This document shows positions 56,401-64,000 of a DNA stretch of 64,000 bases, one piece after another. The stretch spans positions 28,333,290 to 28,397,289 of the forward strand of contig JAAONU010000016.1 of assembly GCA_012932295.1 (NCBI GenBank), read 5' to 3'. Positions within the stretch are counted from its first letter, which is position 1, and every line of letters starts with the position of its first letter. The notes below the pieces were generated by a model, which was not told the origin of the DNA, made no database searches, and worked only from the letters and a program-made list of their open reading frames with translations. The translations under genes and the position numbers were made by a program. The DNA is from Cyclina sinensis (Eukaryota; Mollusca; Bivalvia; Venerida; Veneridae).

Positions 56401-59400
56401 TAATTTCCTATTCAGTAAGACTTAAAAATGACAGTTGAGTTTGTGTCACCTATACCCTTCTTGTTATTTTTTTTATAAATGAAACATTACAGAAAGGATG
56501 TCCATTTATTAATGGAAAAAAGACTGAACTTTTAAGAAATTTGGTTGGTGAATTTGGTACATAAAAGCCTGCAGAAAAATTGGTTGATAATATTTAACAT
56601 TTTAATGTACAATAACCTCTCTGTTACTTAACTGTTTTTGTTGCTCTAAAATTTCATACAAAATAGAAAGGGAACAACAAAAACAGTTCAAATATCAATT
56701 AATTTAATGATTCAGATAGTTCAGATATGAATACATCTGTCAATCATTGAACCAATAGAGGACACTAAATATTTAGAATTAAAGGCTGTCTGAACTAATT
56801 CTGAAACATCACTGCCTTGAATGTATATACATTTTGTACATGTATGCTAAAATTTAAAGTCTTCATACCACTGTAGTAATAATATATCTAGGTCTCCTTT
56901 CGAGGTATAGTTTCAGTAAGAATAAATTTTTCATTATTTTCTCCTTAGAGTGTTTACCGTAATTCAGTTTATCCTCCCATTTCTCAGTGTTCTGCTGCAT
57001 AGGAGCAATATATAGATGGAATATTTTAGAGTCTCATACATGACTTAAACCATGTCTTTTAGAGTCATGGTTTCAGGCCTTGCTTTTAACTTGTCTTGTT
57101 CAAAGTGATAAAAAATCACAAATTTAAAAAAAAAGATAGTAAGAAAATATGGCAAGCAATGTGCTAATGATATACCATTTCACAACAGGTGAAGAAGATA
57201 AGGGACTTCGAACAGAAGTGTAAGCCCTTACAAGAGAAGAATAAAAAGTTTTTGGAGAAGAATATGGAGTTAACAACTCAAAATAGGGACTTGAAGGAAC
57301 AGATACGCACAATCGCTGAGGAAAACAAGAAGTTGGTTAGTGTAAAACTTGTAATAAACTGCCTCATGTTTTACTTTCTGTTTGTAAACAGCTGAGAGAG
57401 CCTGAAAGACCGTAGTTACTGGTATTTCCATTTCAATTCAAGGCAAGTTAAATTAAATTCCGTTTTAATTCAAGGCAAGTCAATGGAAATGGTAAAGGTT
57501 TCTTGTCTAACACGAGTAGTCAAATGTGTGTCCCCCAAGGATGTAAGAACTTATTACTGGTGGAGACCTCACCAGGGCTCTTTACTTTCCAAGAAAGTGA
57601 GTTTTGGTCAGTTCTGCTTGCAATCTGTGCTAGTTTAATTGACCGTTTTGCCCTAAAAATCAGGTCTATTGTGTTTGGGAGAATTGAAACTTGAGACTAA
57701 CCCACTAACCACATGACAATGGCAACTGTAATAAAAACTTCCATTGGTCTTGGGAGCAATAAATCCCGATAAGATATTTATCCCACCTTTTGTAAGTTTT
57801 TGCTGCTGGAATCAGTCCTTTAGAGACTCCATTGTATTAACTACTTGTTCTTGATCTATAAGTTACAATACACAAGGTGCTTGTCCATTAACTTTGTTGT
57901 CACAAGCTTTATAATCGAGGCAGCCATAATGATAAAAGCCAGTGGGATGGGAATGCTTCAGGCAGATATTTTATGTCTCTGATAGCAATGCTTTACTGAA
58001 CTTATAAACAAACTGAATCTGACATTTCAATATTCCCATTAATGCCATTATTGTAATTACATAACAATTTGTCTCCATACATTTACATAGCTGTTACATT
58101 TCTGGGATTGCCAGCAGCAGACATAAGGCAGAATGCCACAGAAGTTATTGCATTTTTTCTCTTTGAATTAGAAAGAAAATCACAGAAAATATTTGTCTTT
58201 TATCTTTGGTCTTATAACCTGTATACCAGGCCAGACAGAAATAAGAGATGCCATATAAAGCATATTTCTTATTTCCAGTTACTGGAAAGGTCTGCATTAG
58301 CTTTCGAATACAAGAAGTAGGGGTTATAAACAGACATAACAGTCAAAATGCGATCAAATGAATCAGATACAAGAAATTGACTTGGTACAACGAAAATATT
58401 TTCTAGTCCCCTCGTACATTAAGCTTTGATTGGAGATTAATACAACAAAAAATGTGTTTCGAAAAAAAGGGAAAAAAAATGTTATCTACTCTGTTGCAAG
58501 ATAATAGATTTTAAGAATCATGTTTCTTGGAAAAGTTATTGCTTAATTTCTCTTTGAATTAGGCAGCCAATAAAAGAAAATACTGCTATATATTAGAAAT
58601 CAGTCCTGTTCAAGAGGGCAGCACTTTGTATTATGATACATTGCTTGTCTAAAATGCATTGCAAAAGCAAACAAGGTTACTGTCAGAGGCCCAGCAGAGG
58701 CACTTAAAGATTTTCTTGGAAAATTGATGTCTTTATTGCTACCTTGATGTTTCTACTGGGCTTAAATGTCTCTAGAAATAACAAAGTTTTGTTAAATTTT
58801 AGAGAGAAATTGAAGTAGTTGGTTTTTGTTAACATTCCAGCAGCCGATTTTTTTTTATCTTTTTGCTCTAGTGATATATTGTAGTTTTGTTGAAACCAAA
58901 CATGATTACTTTGATACACTTTGATAGCTTAGTAGTTAAGGTTGTCTGATTGGCCAGGAGGTCCTGGGTTTGAATTTTGAATCTAAGCCACAGCATGAGT
59001 TCTGTTTCAGATTTATTTCATATATTTTCGATGTTATCAGAAGTAATTTCTTGGCAAATGTTTTGAAATAGACTCTTTCAGTTGTATTGTAGAGCGGAAT
59101 TAAATTTGTGCATTGTTTCTAGTACAAAATATTTTAGATATTCTTCTGCACAAATAAAAATGATTTCATGAAGTGGATATGGTTACAGTAAACCCCTATT
59201 ATTGTGAGTCTGAGTTTGGTTTAATGGTGCCGCAGCACTCTAGATCTATACTGTTTAAGTCTATACCATTCATCACACTGTAGACTAGGAAGAGTATTAT
59301 TTAAAAAAGTCAGCAACACAGCAGTAAGAAGCTATACTGGAAACAGATTTTACTGATCATTCCTAATTACAGGTATTTAAACAATTTTGAAGCTATTCAA

Positions 59401-62400
59401 TTTTCTGTGAATTAGCTAGTTTAACTTTCTGTATGAACTTTTATTCAACCTCTCAAGAAAAAAATGTTCCCAGAGGATGGCTTAATGACATTTTTCCAGA
59501 AGTTATTGAATAAAAGTTTATATGAAATGAAAACTATATAATATTGGCTGTCTGTCATAAGTGATTAGTTGGACCATGTGCAGTTTTCTCAAGAGCATGA
59601 GAATTTTCCTTACAATGGAGCTGCAGTAAATTACCATAAGTTAAATCAAAGGTAATGGCTCAGCTACAAATTCATGCAAAATGTCATAGAACAAAATTCT
59701 GTTATCTCTCTTTGCAGAAAGAGAACTTGGATCAGGCCAGAAGAAAATGTAGTTTGTTGGCACAGCAACTAAGTCAGGAGAAAATGGAGAAAGGCAGTCT
59801 GGAGATTCAATTAGAGGAGATAGGAAAGCTGCGAGCAGAGATTGCCGAGCAAAGCAAGACTATAACAAACTTGCGACAAGTTTTGGCTGTAAGTGCAGTA
59901 ATCAAGTAATATCTCTCATTATAAGTGAGTAATATTCAGTCAGTCTTGTATAATGAGCAGAGATTGCCAAGTGAAGAGCAAAGATTGCTGAGCAAAGGTT
60001 TTGCCTGTTAAGTGCAGTAATCAGTAAGCCTGCAACAGGCTTCAGCTGACTAAAACAGAAAATACTATGGTACATGGAAGATATGACATTAATTTTATAA
60101 GTGAGTAATATTCAGTTGATCTAAATTTAAAGTGACCAGCGTAAGTGTCAGACTGAAAATATTCTTGTATTAAAATGATTGATAAAAAGCTTGTTAGTTG
60201 ATAAGATATTGGAGTCTATATTCTTGGTTAAAACAAGATGTAACATCCCATTAGGATGTTTCTAATACTTTGTCAGTATAATAATCCATTGCTTTCCAAT
60301 ACCAAGTTTATTCTTGTATAAATTTCAGGAGAAAGACAGAAGAATGGAAGTGTTACAGCACAGAAAGAAACGAAGGCTAAGGATGTCTGCAGAACATGTG
60401 AGTTAAGATCTCACATCTTTCCTGTCTGTCTCAATATGCAAATGAGGAAGTTTCTTAAAGGTGCACTGGGTCTTGATCTGATATTTCACAGTAACAGTGC
60501 CTTTTTAACCCTTTACCACATGTTTAAGTGTTAAATCTCATATGCGACCAGTGCAGATCCAGATCAGCCTGCACATCCGTGCAGTCTGATCAGGATCTCC
60601 ACTGTTCGCTTTTATATCCATAAAAGAATTTCTGACTGAAAAGCGAACAGTGGAGATCCTGATCAGACTGCACGGATGTGCAGGCTGATCTGGATCTGCA
60701 CTGGTCGCATATGCGTTAAAACACATATCTATGGAGTAAAGGGTTAAAAGCATACACCACATCTCAAACAAAACAAAAGTCTCTTCAATTTCATATCATC
60801 ATATTTAATGCAGATATTACTTCCTATTTTATCAAATGGGTTTAACCTAGTATTCAGTACGCAGTCTGCAATTTAGTAGATTTTTTCTTTTTCTTTTTCT
60901 TATAAATCAGTCACCAAGGAAGACTGTGTTGCAGAGGGTAGCAAGTTGGAATTACAACAACAGGAGGTTTGATTCCCATTAGCTGAAGTTAAGCGTGTCT
61001 TCTGCATCATTTCTTTCAGAATGAGTACTGTTCAGAACTCCTGGAAGCAACTGTCAAGACTTGTTAAGTTCGGTTCTAAGAGCTTAGCTGTAAAATAAGA
61101 AAGTTACAATAGACTTACTTCGGAATAAAGAATATTTGGGTTTTTCCCAGCTAATCTGGGGGTACAAACTTTTACAGTTACAACAAGGTAAATCAGCGCA
61201 ACACATTGATCAACCTTTTGTGAAGGGTTCTGTACCATGAAGCTATAACAGTAAAAGTTTGTTTGTACCCCCGGATTAACTGGGGAAAACCCACATTTGC
61301 CGAGTTCCGGATAACATCTATTAACCAGTCAATGGTGACCTGTGGTACATTCTTTCCTTCATTGAACAAGTCTGCAGTGCTAGAGATGGTGTTTCCTTTT
61401 TCCATGAAAGAAGTATGCTGTGAAATATAGAGTTACAATTATCATTGTCATAAACTAGTCTAGTCTGAGTTGATTCTCTTGCAGCTGTCTAGACTGAGCA
61501 GCCCATGCAGTGCAACAGATGATGAGCCTTCCCTTGACTCAGATCTCTCATTCTCATCCATGTCAGCTGGAAGCTTGTCTGATGATGATCTTTTGGAAGA
61601 TGTGAGTAAATATTCCTCTCTGTGTGTGAAATACTGCAGCATTTATATATTTGTTTTATAAAAAAGATCCTTTAACAGAGATTGGAGATGAAATATTTCT
61701 ATTCATGGTGTACTAGAAACAACCTTACTCTAGGGTAATGTATTCAGTCCTTCAAAGACTTAAGGGTAATGATTGGTTTTATTCTTTTCTTACTTGTGAT
61801 TGTGTGCACCAAGCCATATTCTAAGCCCCAAACAGAGACTTCTTTCTTGTCTTAGGATTGTGTCATATGATCATTAATACATATATGAAATAATGTTAAG
61901 AGGGGCACTGAAGGTGGCTAGATAAGTCAATATTTAATTCCTACTAAGAGAGTCAAGTTTAAAACAAAATGATATTGTTATTACATGAATACAGGTAAAT
62001 ATCGACAGCAGTCAAATAACTTGTTTTAAGTCATGACTAGTCCTTGAAATACATGTTCTTTGTAAGTGAGGTCACAACTGGAAATTGATTTATGTAAATT
62101 CACAGCAGTGGATAATCTTTATTTTAAGTATACCTGATAGAAAGTTTCTGTTTCCTATTCTAGCTGCCCCACGATGATACAGAGAAGCTGGAGAAAAATT
62201 ACAAGAGGATAATGAAGGAGCATCTTGCTTTACAGAAGTCTGCTTCACAGCTGCACAACATACTAGGCTGGAGAACAGATTCACAGAGATATGTCAAGGT
62301 CAGTTGTATAGGGTCAAGGTCAAATGTGATATGTATCAAGGTCATCTTTTAAAAGGTCAAGATCTGCTTAGATACAAGGTCATACATTTAATTCACTAGT

Positions 62401-63138
62401 GCATTTTCATCGAGCCTGCTTGTGGTGAGCTCGACTTAGTCGCCACTTTTGGCGTATAGTTCAGTGTATGTGCGTCCGTGTGACCATTCGGATTTGTTAA
62501 TGAAAAATTCAGCTTCCTGCATAGAACAGATATGTTATACTATCATGATGAAAAGGAACATGATGCATAAAATCAATATTTTTCTTAAATGACATCACAT
62601 ACCCTAATTTGAGGTCAGATTCTTTCTTCATTACCATTGGCAGAAAATAAATACAGCAGATTTTATAAACATGTATTACATTTTAGTTATGTCATCATAA
62701 AATTTTATACTTTTTCAATGTATCCAGCCTTTTTACTAAACTCTAATTTTTATCATTCAAAATTGTGTATTATTTAGGTAACATCAGTTTAACATAAGAA
62801 AGAACTTTGCAAAAGTCTTCAAAAGCTGTTGCCATGGTAAAAGTCATCAAGAAATTCAGTAGAAGAAAGACATATTGATAAAGGACAGTGTTCAGGCTAT
62901 CGGTATTTTACTCTGATCCTGTATAAGTAGAAGACAAGAGGTGGTGTTTTTGTTGTTCTTTTTGTTTTTTTGTTGATTTTCAGTTCATTTCAGTAGTATA
63001 ACGGATGTCCGAGTCCACGTGTCATGTATGATATATCATATATGTTTGATTTTTCAGTCAAAGCTTGATTTTGAGACAGACCTATACATAGCACAGTGCA
63101 AGATAGAAAATCTTGAGGAATGCCTGGCAAAATACAAA
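35369..63138 (+). CDS. JAKMIP: JAKMIP-like coiled-coil protein, 5' and central part (9 exons), continues past the last exon seen
   Basis: Exons: 35369-35485, 47899-48117, 56036-56149, 57189-57335, 59718-59888, 60329-60397, 61485-61601, 62164-62298, 63058-63138. All are GT-AG and every junction is phase 0, giving 390 codons. From exon 4 on the protein is coiled coil: CKPLQEKNKKFLEKNMELTT, LRAEIAEQSKTITNLRQVLA, VLQHRKKRRLR, then an acidic Ser-rich stretch, LEKNYKRIMKEHLALQKSAS and YIAQCKIENLEECLAKYK. This matches, in order, the JAKMIP1 blocks around LKPLVEKNKR, LRLQVLEQQHVIDDL, SKRHRGK, LTREYQALQRAYALL and CQAKIEDLEATLAE. JAKMIPs bind microtubules, JAK kinases and RNPs in neurons and immune cells. 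The N-terminus (PPPYRRLPPKIYSTLGHLIE) is unlike vertebrate JAKMIP. The C-terminal JAKMIP domain would lie beyond the window. Confidence 0.72.
37755..38690 (+). repeat. Minisatellite, about 37-38-bp unit, with a 272-bp block duplication
   Basis: The unit is roughly GTAAATGACATGATTGCCAG plus TTCCATGGTATGTT. A stretch of about 240 bp from 37861 recurs nearly unchanged from 38133. It lies in the first JAKMIP-like intron. A minus-strand ORF across it is an artefact. Confidence 0.9.
39172..39770 (+). mobile_element. (TCCG)n-bearing element with GCCCCCGAAGGG start, copy 1
   Basis: It starts TGCCCCCGAAGGGAGTCATC, contains a partial internal duplication with two TCCG/TCAG tracts (about 39210 and 39400), and carries TTTGACCTTGACCYCTGAATG twice. 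It ends CACTTTCGGGGGCATTGTCA, so its termini are inverted repeats. A second copy is at 53933-54479. Confidence 0.85.
41008..41095 (+). repeat. tRNA-like SINE fragment
   Basis: CAGCTGGTTAAGGACACTGA resembles an A box, and GGTCATGAGTTGGAGCCCAC resembles a B box about 50 bases later. It is too divergent to be a tRNA. Confidence 0.4.
41513..43040 (+). repeat. 29-30-bp minisatellite with a dimeric 58-bp higher-order unit
   Basis: About 50 copies of GGTGCTCCTGTAATACAAGT plus GTAACTGTG. In the second half, type A (CTCCTGTAATACAAG) and type B (CTTCTGTCATAGAAG) alternate as a 58-bp dimer. It lies in intron 1 of the JAKMIP-like gene. Confidence 0.92.
43454..43708. mobile_element. Foldback element, arms about 95 bp, loop about 60 bp
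   Basis: CTTTTCAGCATCTCTGAATC and TCTTGTATGTAAAAGGTACA on the left are repeated inverted as TGTACCTTTTACATACAAGA and GATTCAGAGATGCTGAAAAG. The pairing extends to CAGGTTGAACCAATACTGAT and ATCAGTATTGATTCAACCTG. No ORF. The arms are nearly identical, so the insertion is probably recent. Confidence 0.9.
45404..47541 (+). repeat. 25-bp minisatellite, about 85 copies, with 300-bp higher-order repeat
   Basis: The basic unit is CTTACTGTGTGCCTCACATG plus TTAGA. Sequence lines at 46141, 46441 and 46741 share the same run of variants, an exact 300-bp (12 x 25) period. The next period is 325 bp because one extra unit was inserted. The flanks are more divergent. The array sits about 360 bp before exon 2 of the JAKMIP-like gene. 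Confidence 0.93.
47899..56149 (+). CDS. JAKMIP: Exons 2 and 3 of the JAKMIP-like gene
   Basis: Exon 47899-48117 encodes IEQLQSSDNLGTVLQNLVAE and then LDPGTIIKIAQILRKLNANS. Exon 56036-56149 encodes a Gly/Ala-rich EVVSGETPGRTQAGGERAQK. Both are noticeably richer in GC and CpG than the surrounding intron, with clean splice sites. I recognise no domain. They form the linker before the coiled coil. Confidence 0.7.
49301..49800 (+). mobile_element. Short relative of the 19.4-22.2 kb composite element
   Basis: It starts TTTTAGCTCTTCTGAGCACA and TGATTGTCCGGCGTCC, includes two degenerate copies of the CTTGTCTGAAACTG / ACCAAGTTTGTTCA module, and ends TCAGGTGAGCGACCTAAGGC plus CATCATGGGCCTCTA. It has lost the (CCGT)n tract and most of the internal arrays. 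Confidence 0.8.
50699..51646. mobile_element. Compound palindromic element with repeat-built arms
   Basis: The outer ends (CTAGCTACGGAATACCGTTA and GGGCCATAGTGG; TGGCCCTAACGGTATTTCGT) are inverted repeats. Inside, arrays of GCGATGGCGACAGT run in one direction at 50750-50925, the opposite at 50930-51150, back at 51350-51475 and opposite again at 51480-51600. The core 51165-51345 has its own inverted ends (CACATGCGCACATCG / TGATGTGCGCATGTG). Overlapping Ser/His-rich ORFs here are repeat artefacts. Confidence 0.88.
53393..53865 (+). mobile_element. Interspersed element with AAGCTCCCCTCCAAAGAAGC head and CTCTTGTT end
   Basis: The head CCCTCCAAAGAAGCAAGGGT is followed by two copies of a module with GTCAGTAGGTCAAGGTAACA, and the end is ACAAACATCTCTTGTTT. 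The GGTCAAGGTCA motifs link it to the other elements in this window. Confidence 0.75.
53933..54479 (+). mobile_element. (TCCG)n-bearing element with GCCCCCGAAGGG start, copy 2
   Basis: Same family as 39172-39770: start ATGCCCCCGAAGGGAGGCAT, (TCCG)n/(TCAG)n tract at about 53967, repeated TTTGACCTTGACC blocks, and end CGTTCGGGGGGCATTGTCAT and CAGTGACAGTTCTTGTT. Confidence 0.88.
54480..55870 (+). repeat. Degenerate minisatellite, about 40-bp unit
   Basis: Units of TATAATTTGGAAAAGCTTGT plus ATTGCAGGGGCAGTGTA are clear to about 55260 and progressively degenerate to 55870. The array follows directly on the end of the element at 53933-54479, so the two may have expanded together. Confidence 0.85.
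57189..63138 (+). CDS. JAKMIP: Coiled-coil exons 4-9 of the JAKMIP-like gene
   Basis: Exons 57189-57335, 59718-59888, 60329-60397, 61485-61601, 62164-62298 and 63058-63138. Heptad-like leucine spacing runs through exons 4-5. Exon 6 is a basic hinge (QHRKKRRLRMS). Exon 7 is an acidic Ser/Asp hinge (SLDSDLSFSSMSAGSLSDDD), and coiled coil resumes in exons 8-9. The coil - basic hinge - acidic Ser hinge - coil order is the main reason for the JAKMIP call. Confidence 0.75.
58279..58320 (+). other. Possible alternative terminal exon of the JAKMIP-like gene
   Basis: TTATTTCCAG is a good acceptor. It is followed in phase 0 by LLERSALAFEYKK and a TAG, and splicing from exon 4 (57335) would be in frame. 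It would truncate the protein inside the coiled coil. It may be chance. Confidence 0.2.
58920..59000 (+). repeat. tRNA-like SINE fragment
   Basis: GATAGCTTAGTAGTTAAGG (A-box-like) and GGTCCTGGGTTTGAATTTTG (B-box-like) are spaced as in a tRNA head. The intervening arm does not fold well. Confidence 0.5.
60505..60747. mobile_element. Foldback MITE, 243 bp, near-perfect palindrome
   Basis: The left arm TGCGACCAGTGCAGATCCAG to GATCTCCACTGTTCGCTTTT is repeated inverted as AAAAGCGAACAGTGGAGATC to CTGGATCTGCACTGGTCGCA. The ends are TTAACCCTTTAC / GTAAAGGGTTAA, and TTAA may be the target duplication. I recall this type as abundant in bivalve genomes. It lies in intron 6 of the JAKMIP-like gene. Confidence 0.92.
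61137..61303. mobile_element. Foldback element, about 165 bp
   Basis: GGGTTTTTCCCAGCTAATCT and GGGGGTACAAACTTTTA pair with TAAAAGTTTGTTTGTACCCC and CGGATTAACTGGGGAAAACC. Short loop, no ORF. It lies in the same intron as the larger palindrome at 60505. Confidence 0.8.
62400..62500 (+). repeat. 5' end of another interspersed repeat family
   Basis: GAGCCTGCTTGTGGTGAGCT, CGACTTAGTCGCCACTTTTG and GTGCGTCCGTGTGACCATTC have the same palindromic-head-then-CGTCCG layout as the larger elements here, but the body is truncated or too diverged to delimit. Confidence 0.4.
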
Positions 63139-63740
63139 GTAAATTGTATAGTTGTTTTTATCAGTTTATATGTATATTCTAAACAATCTCCTGGTGCTGT
63201 TAAATGAATAGCTTCACCAGGTGCAAGAATTCTTTGTGCAATGCAGCTCTTTACATTGGTGATAAATATTCTCTTATATTAAATCAAAGAGGATTAACTT
63301 ATCATATACATACTTAATTTTTAGGTTTTCAAGTGATGTACTTGTCCAGGAGTATTTCAAAAACAAGAAAATGTCTGCATCATAGCATTTTCTTAAGATC
63401 TTATTTTTTTTTCTGTGAGAATGAGCAAGTCATGATAATTTTGATTTTGCCATGTTGAGGATAGTTAGTTATGGTTATTTATTACAGTTTCATTTATAAG
63501 GGTGTGTAATTCTTGGAAATACATTTCCAACAAGGAGCATTATATGGTAAAATTGAAAATAATAGTAATTCTCAGCTTAAGCATGATGTCATTCTAGCCA
63601 TTAACCAATCAGATACAGTAACTAACTAATTTAAGCATTCAGTTGTCGGTCGTTACTCGGACTTTATCGTTGGAGCCTATGTGACTTTAAAGTCGTTTGT
63701 TATGAAACCTAACAACTTTCATTAATTAGAATCTTTAAAA

Positions 63741-63932
63741 ATGCACTTATCAGGCCGTAGGTCTCGGAAATTAAGACTGTTTCTTTTATTATATGTTCTA
63801 GTTTTTGTTATTTTTAATCTTGAAGTTACATATAGCTCAACGATAAAATCCGAGTTACACCCAAGTACCGATATACTACCTTTAAAAAGTACCCGGATGT
63901 GTAAAGCCGAGAATACATATCTACCATGGTGA
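63741..63932 (+). CDS. Possible first exon of a type II membrane protein
   Basis: The 63-codon ORF begins MHLSGRRSRKLRLFLLLYVL: a basic patch, then about 19 hydrophobic residues, with the polar remainder predicted lumenal. This is the shape of a Golgi glycosyltransferase or sulfotransferase signal anchor. An ACCAATCA CCAAT-type box lies at about 63603-63610. A weak donor (CATG|GTGAAA, 63929) precedes the TGA, so the gene could continue beyond the window. It follows the last JAKMIP-like exon on the same strand. It may be a nested or downstream gene, or chance. Confidence 0.3.
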   Translation: MHLSGRRSRKLRLFLLLYVLVFVIFNLEVTYSSTIKSELHPSTDILPLKSTRMCKAENTYLPW

Positions 63933-64000
63933 AAATAACACATGATGAAAATTACAAGGGTAACATTGTAAGAATAATAAACCATGATAATTACATATCT

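Overview
The window is eukaryotic nuclear DNA from an animal, most likely a mollusc and probably a bivalve. It is AT-rich, with short exons, kilobase introns and GT-AG junctions. The interspersed repeats begin with palindromic motifs such as GCTCACCTGAGC or GCCCCCGAAGGG followed by (TCCG)n tracts, a style I recall from bivalve genomes. I recognise no bacterial or viral genes. The species assignment is inference. All gene models were spliced by hand; every proposed junction keeps the reading frame.

Three protein-coding genes can be reconstructed. (1) Minus strand, 9480 to 1641: an R3HCC1/R3HCC1L-like protein with 13 coding exons seen (about 993 codons). It has an N-terminal R3H domain, a motif resembling exon-junction-complex binders, a long acidic low-complexity middle, the conserved SWDxMFxDDGxCLD block, an RRM-like domain and a basic coiled-coil tail. 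Its first coding exon was not identified. (2) Plus strand, 11125 to 28746: a 14-exon gene for a protein of about 743 residues with two imperfect N-terminal repeats and two TIR domains. The first TIR keeps the glutamate expected of a SARM1-type NAD-hydrolysing domain; the second does not. It ends in a low-complexity tail with 22-residue repeats. Genes 1 and 2 are head to head, so 9.5-11.1 kb probably holds a shared or bidirectional promoter. (3) Plus strand, 35369 to beyond 63138: nine exons, all with phase-0 junctions, of a coiled-coil protein that matches JAKMIP (Janus kinase and microtubule-interacting protein) in its middle part. It has an unfamiliar N-terminus and a 12.4-kb first intron. 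A possible fourth gene start, a short type II signal-anchor ORF, lies at 63741.

The rest is introns and intergenic DNA full of repeats: tRNA-like SINEs, foldback MITEs, a hAT-type element with an 8-bp target duplication, a 1.67-kb element with 33-bp terminal inverted repeats, several composite (TCCG)n-bearing elements that often end in CTTGTT, and large minisatellites. One minisatellite (13.7-14.6 kb) is built from the end of a TIR-gene exon plus its 5' splice site. Another (45.4-47.5 kb) has a 300-bp higher-order period of twelve 25-bp units. A 0.95-kb palindromic element at 50.7-51.6 kb has arms made of GCGATGGCGACAGT-type repeats.

The most interesting candidate is the tandem-TIR gene, which looks like an innate-immunity or NAD-metabolism enzyme of unusual architecture, together with the donor-site minisatellite inside it.
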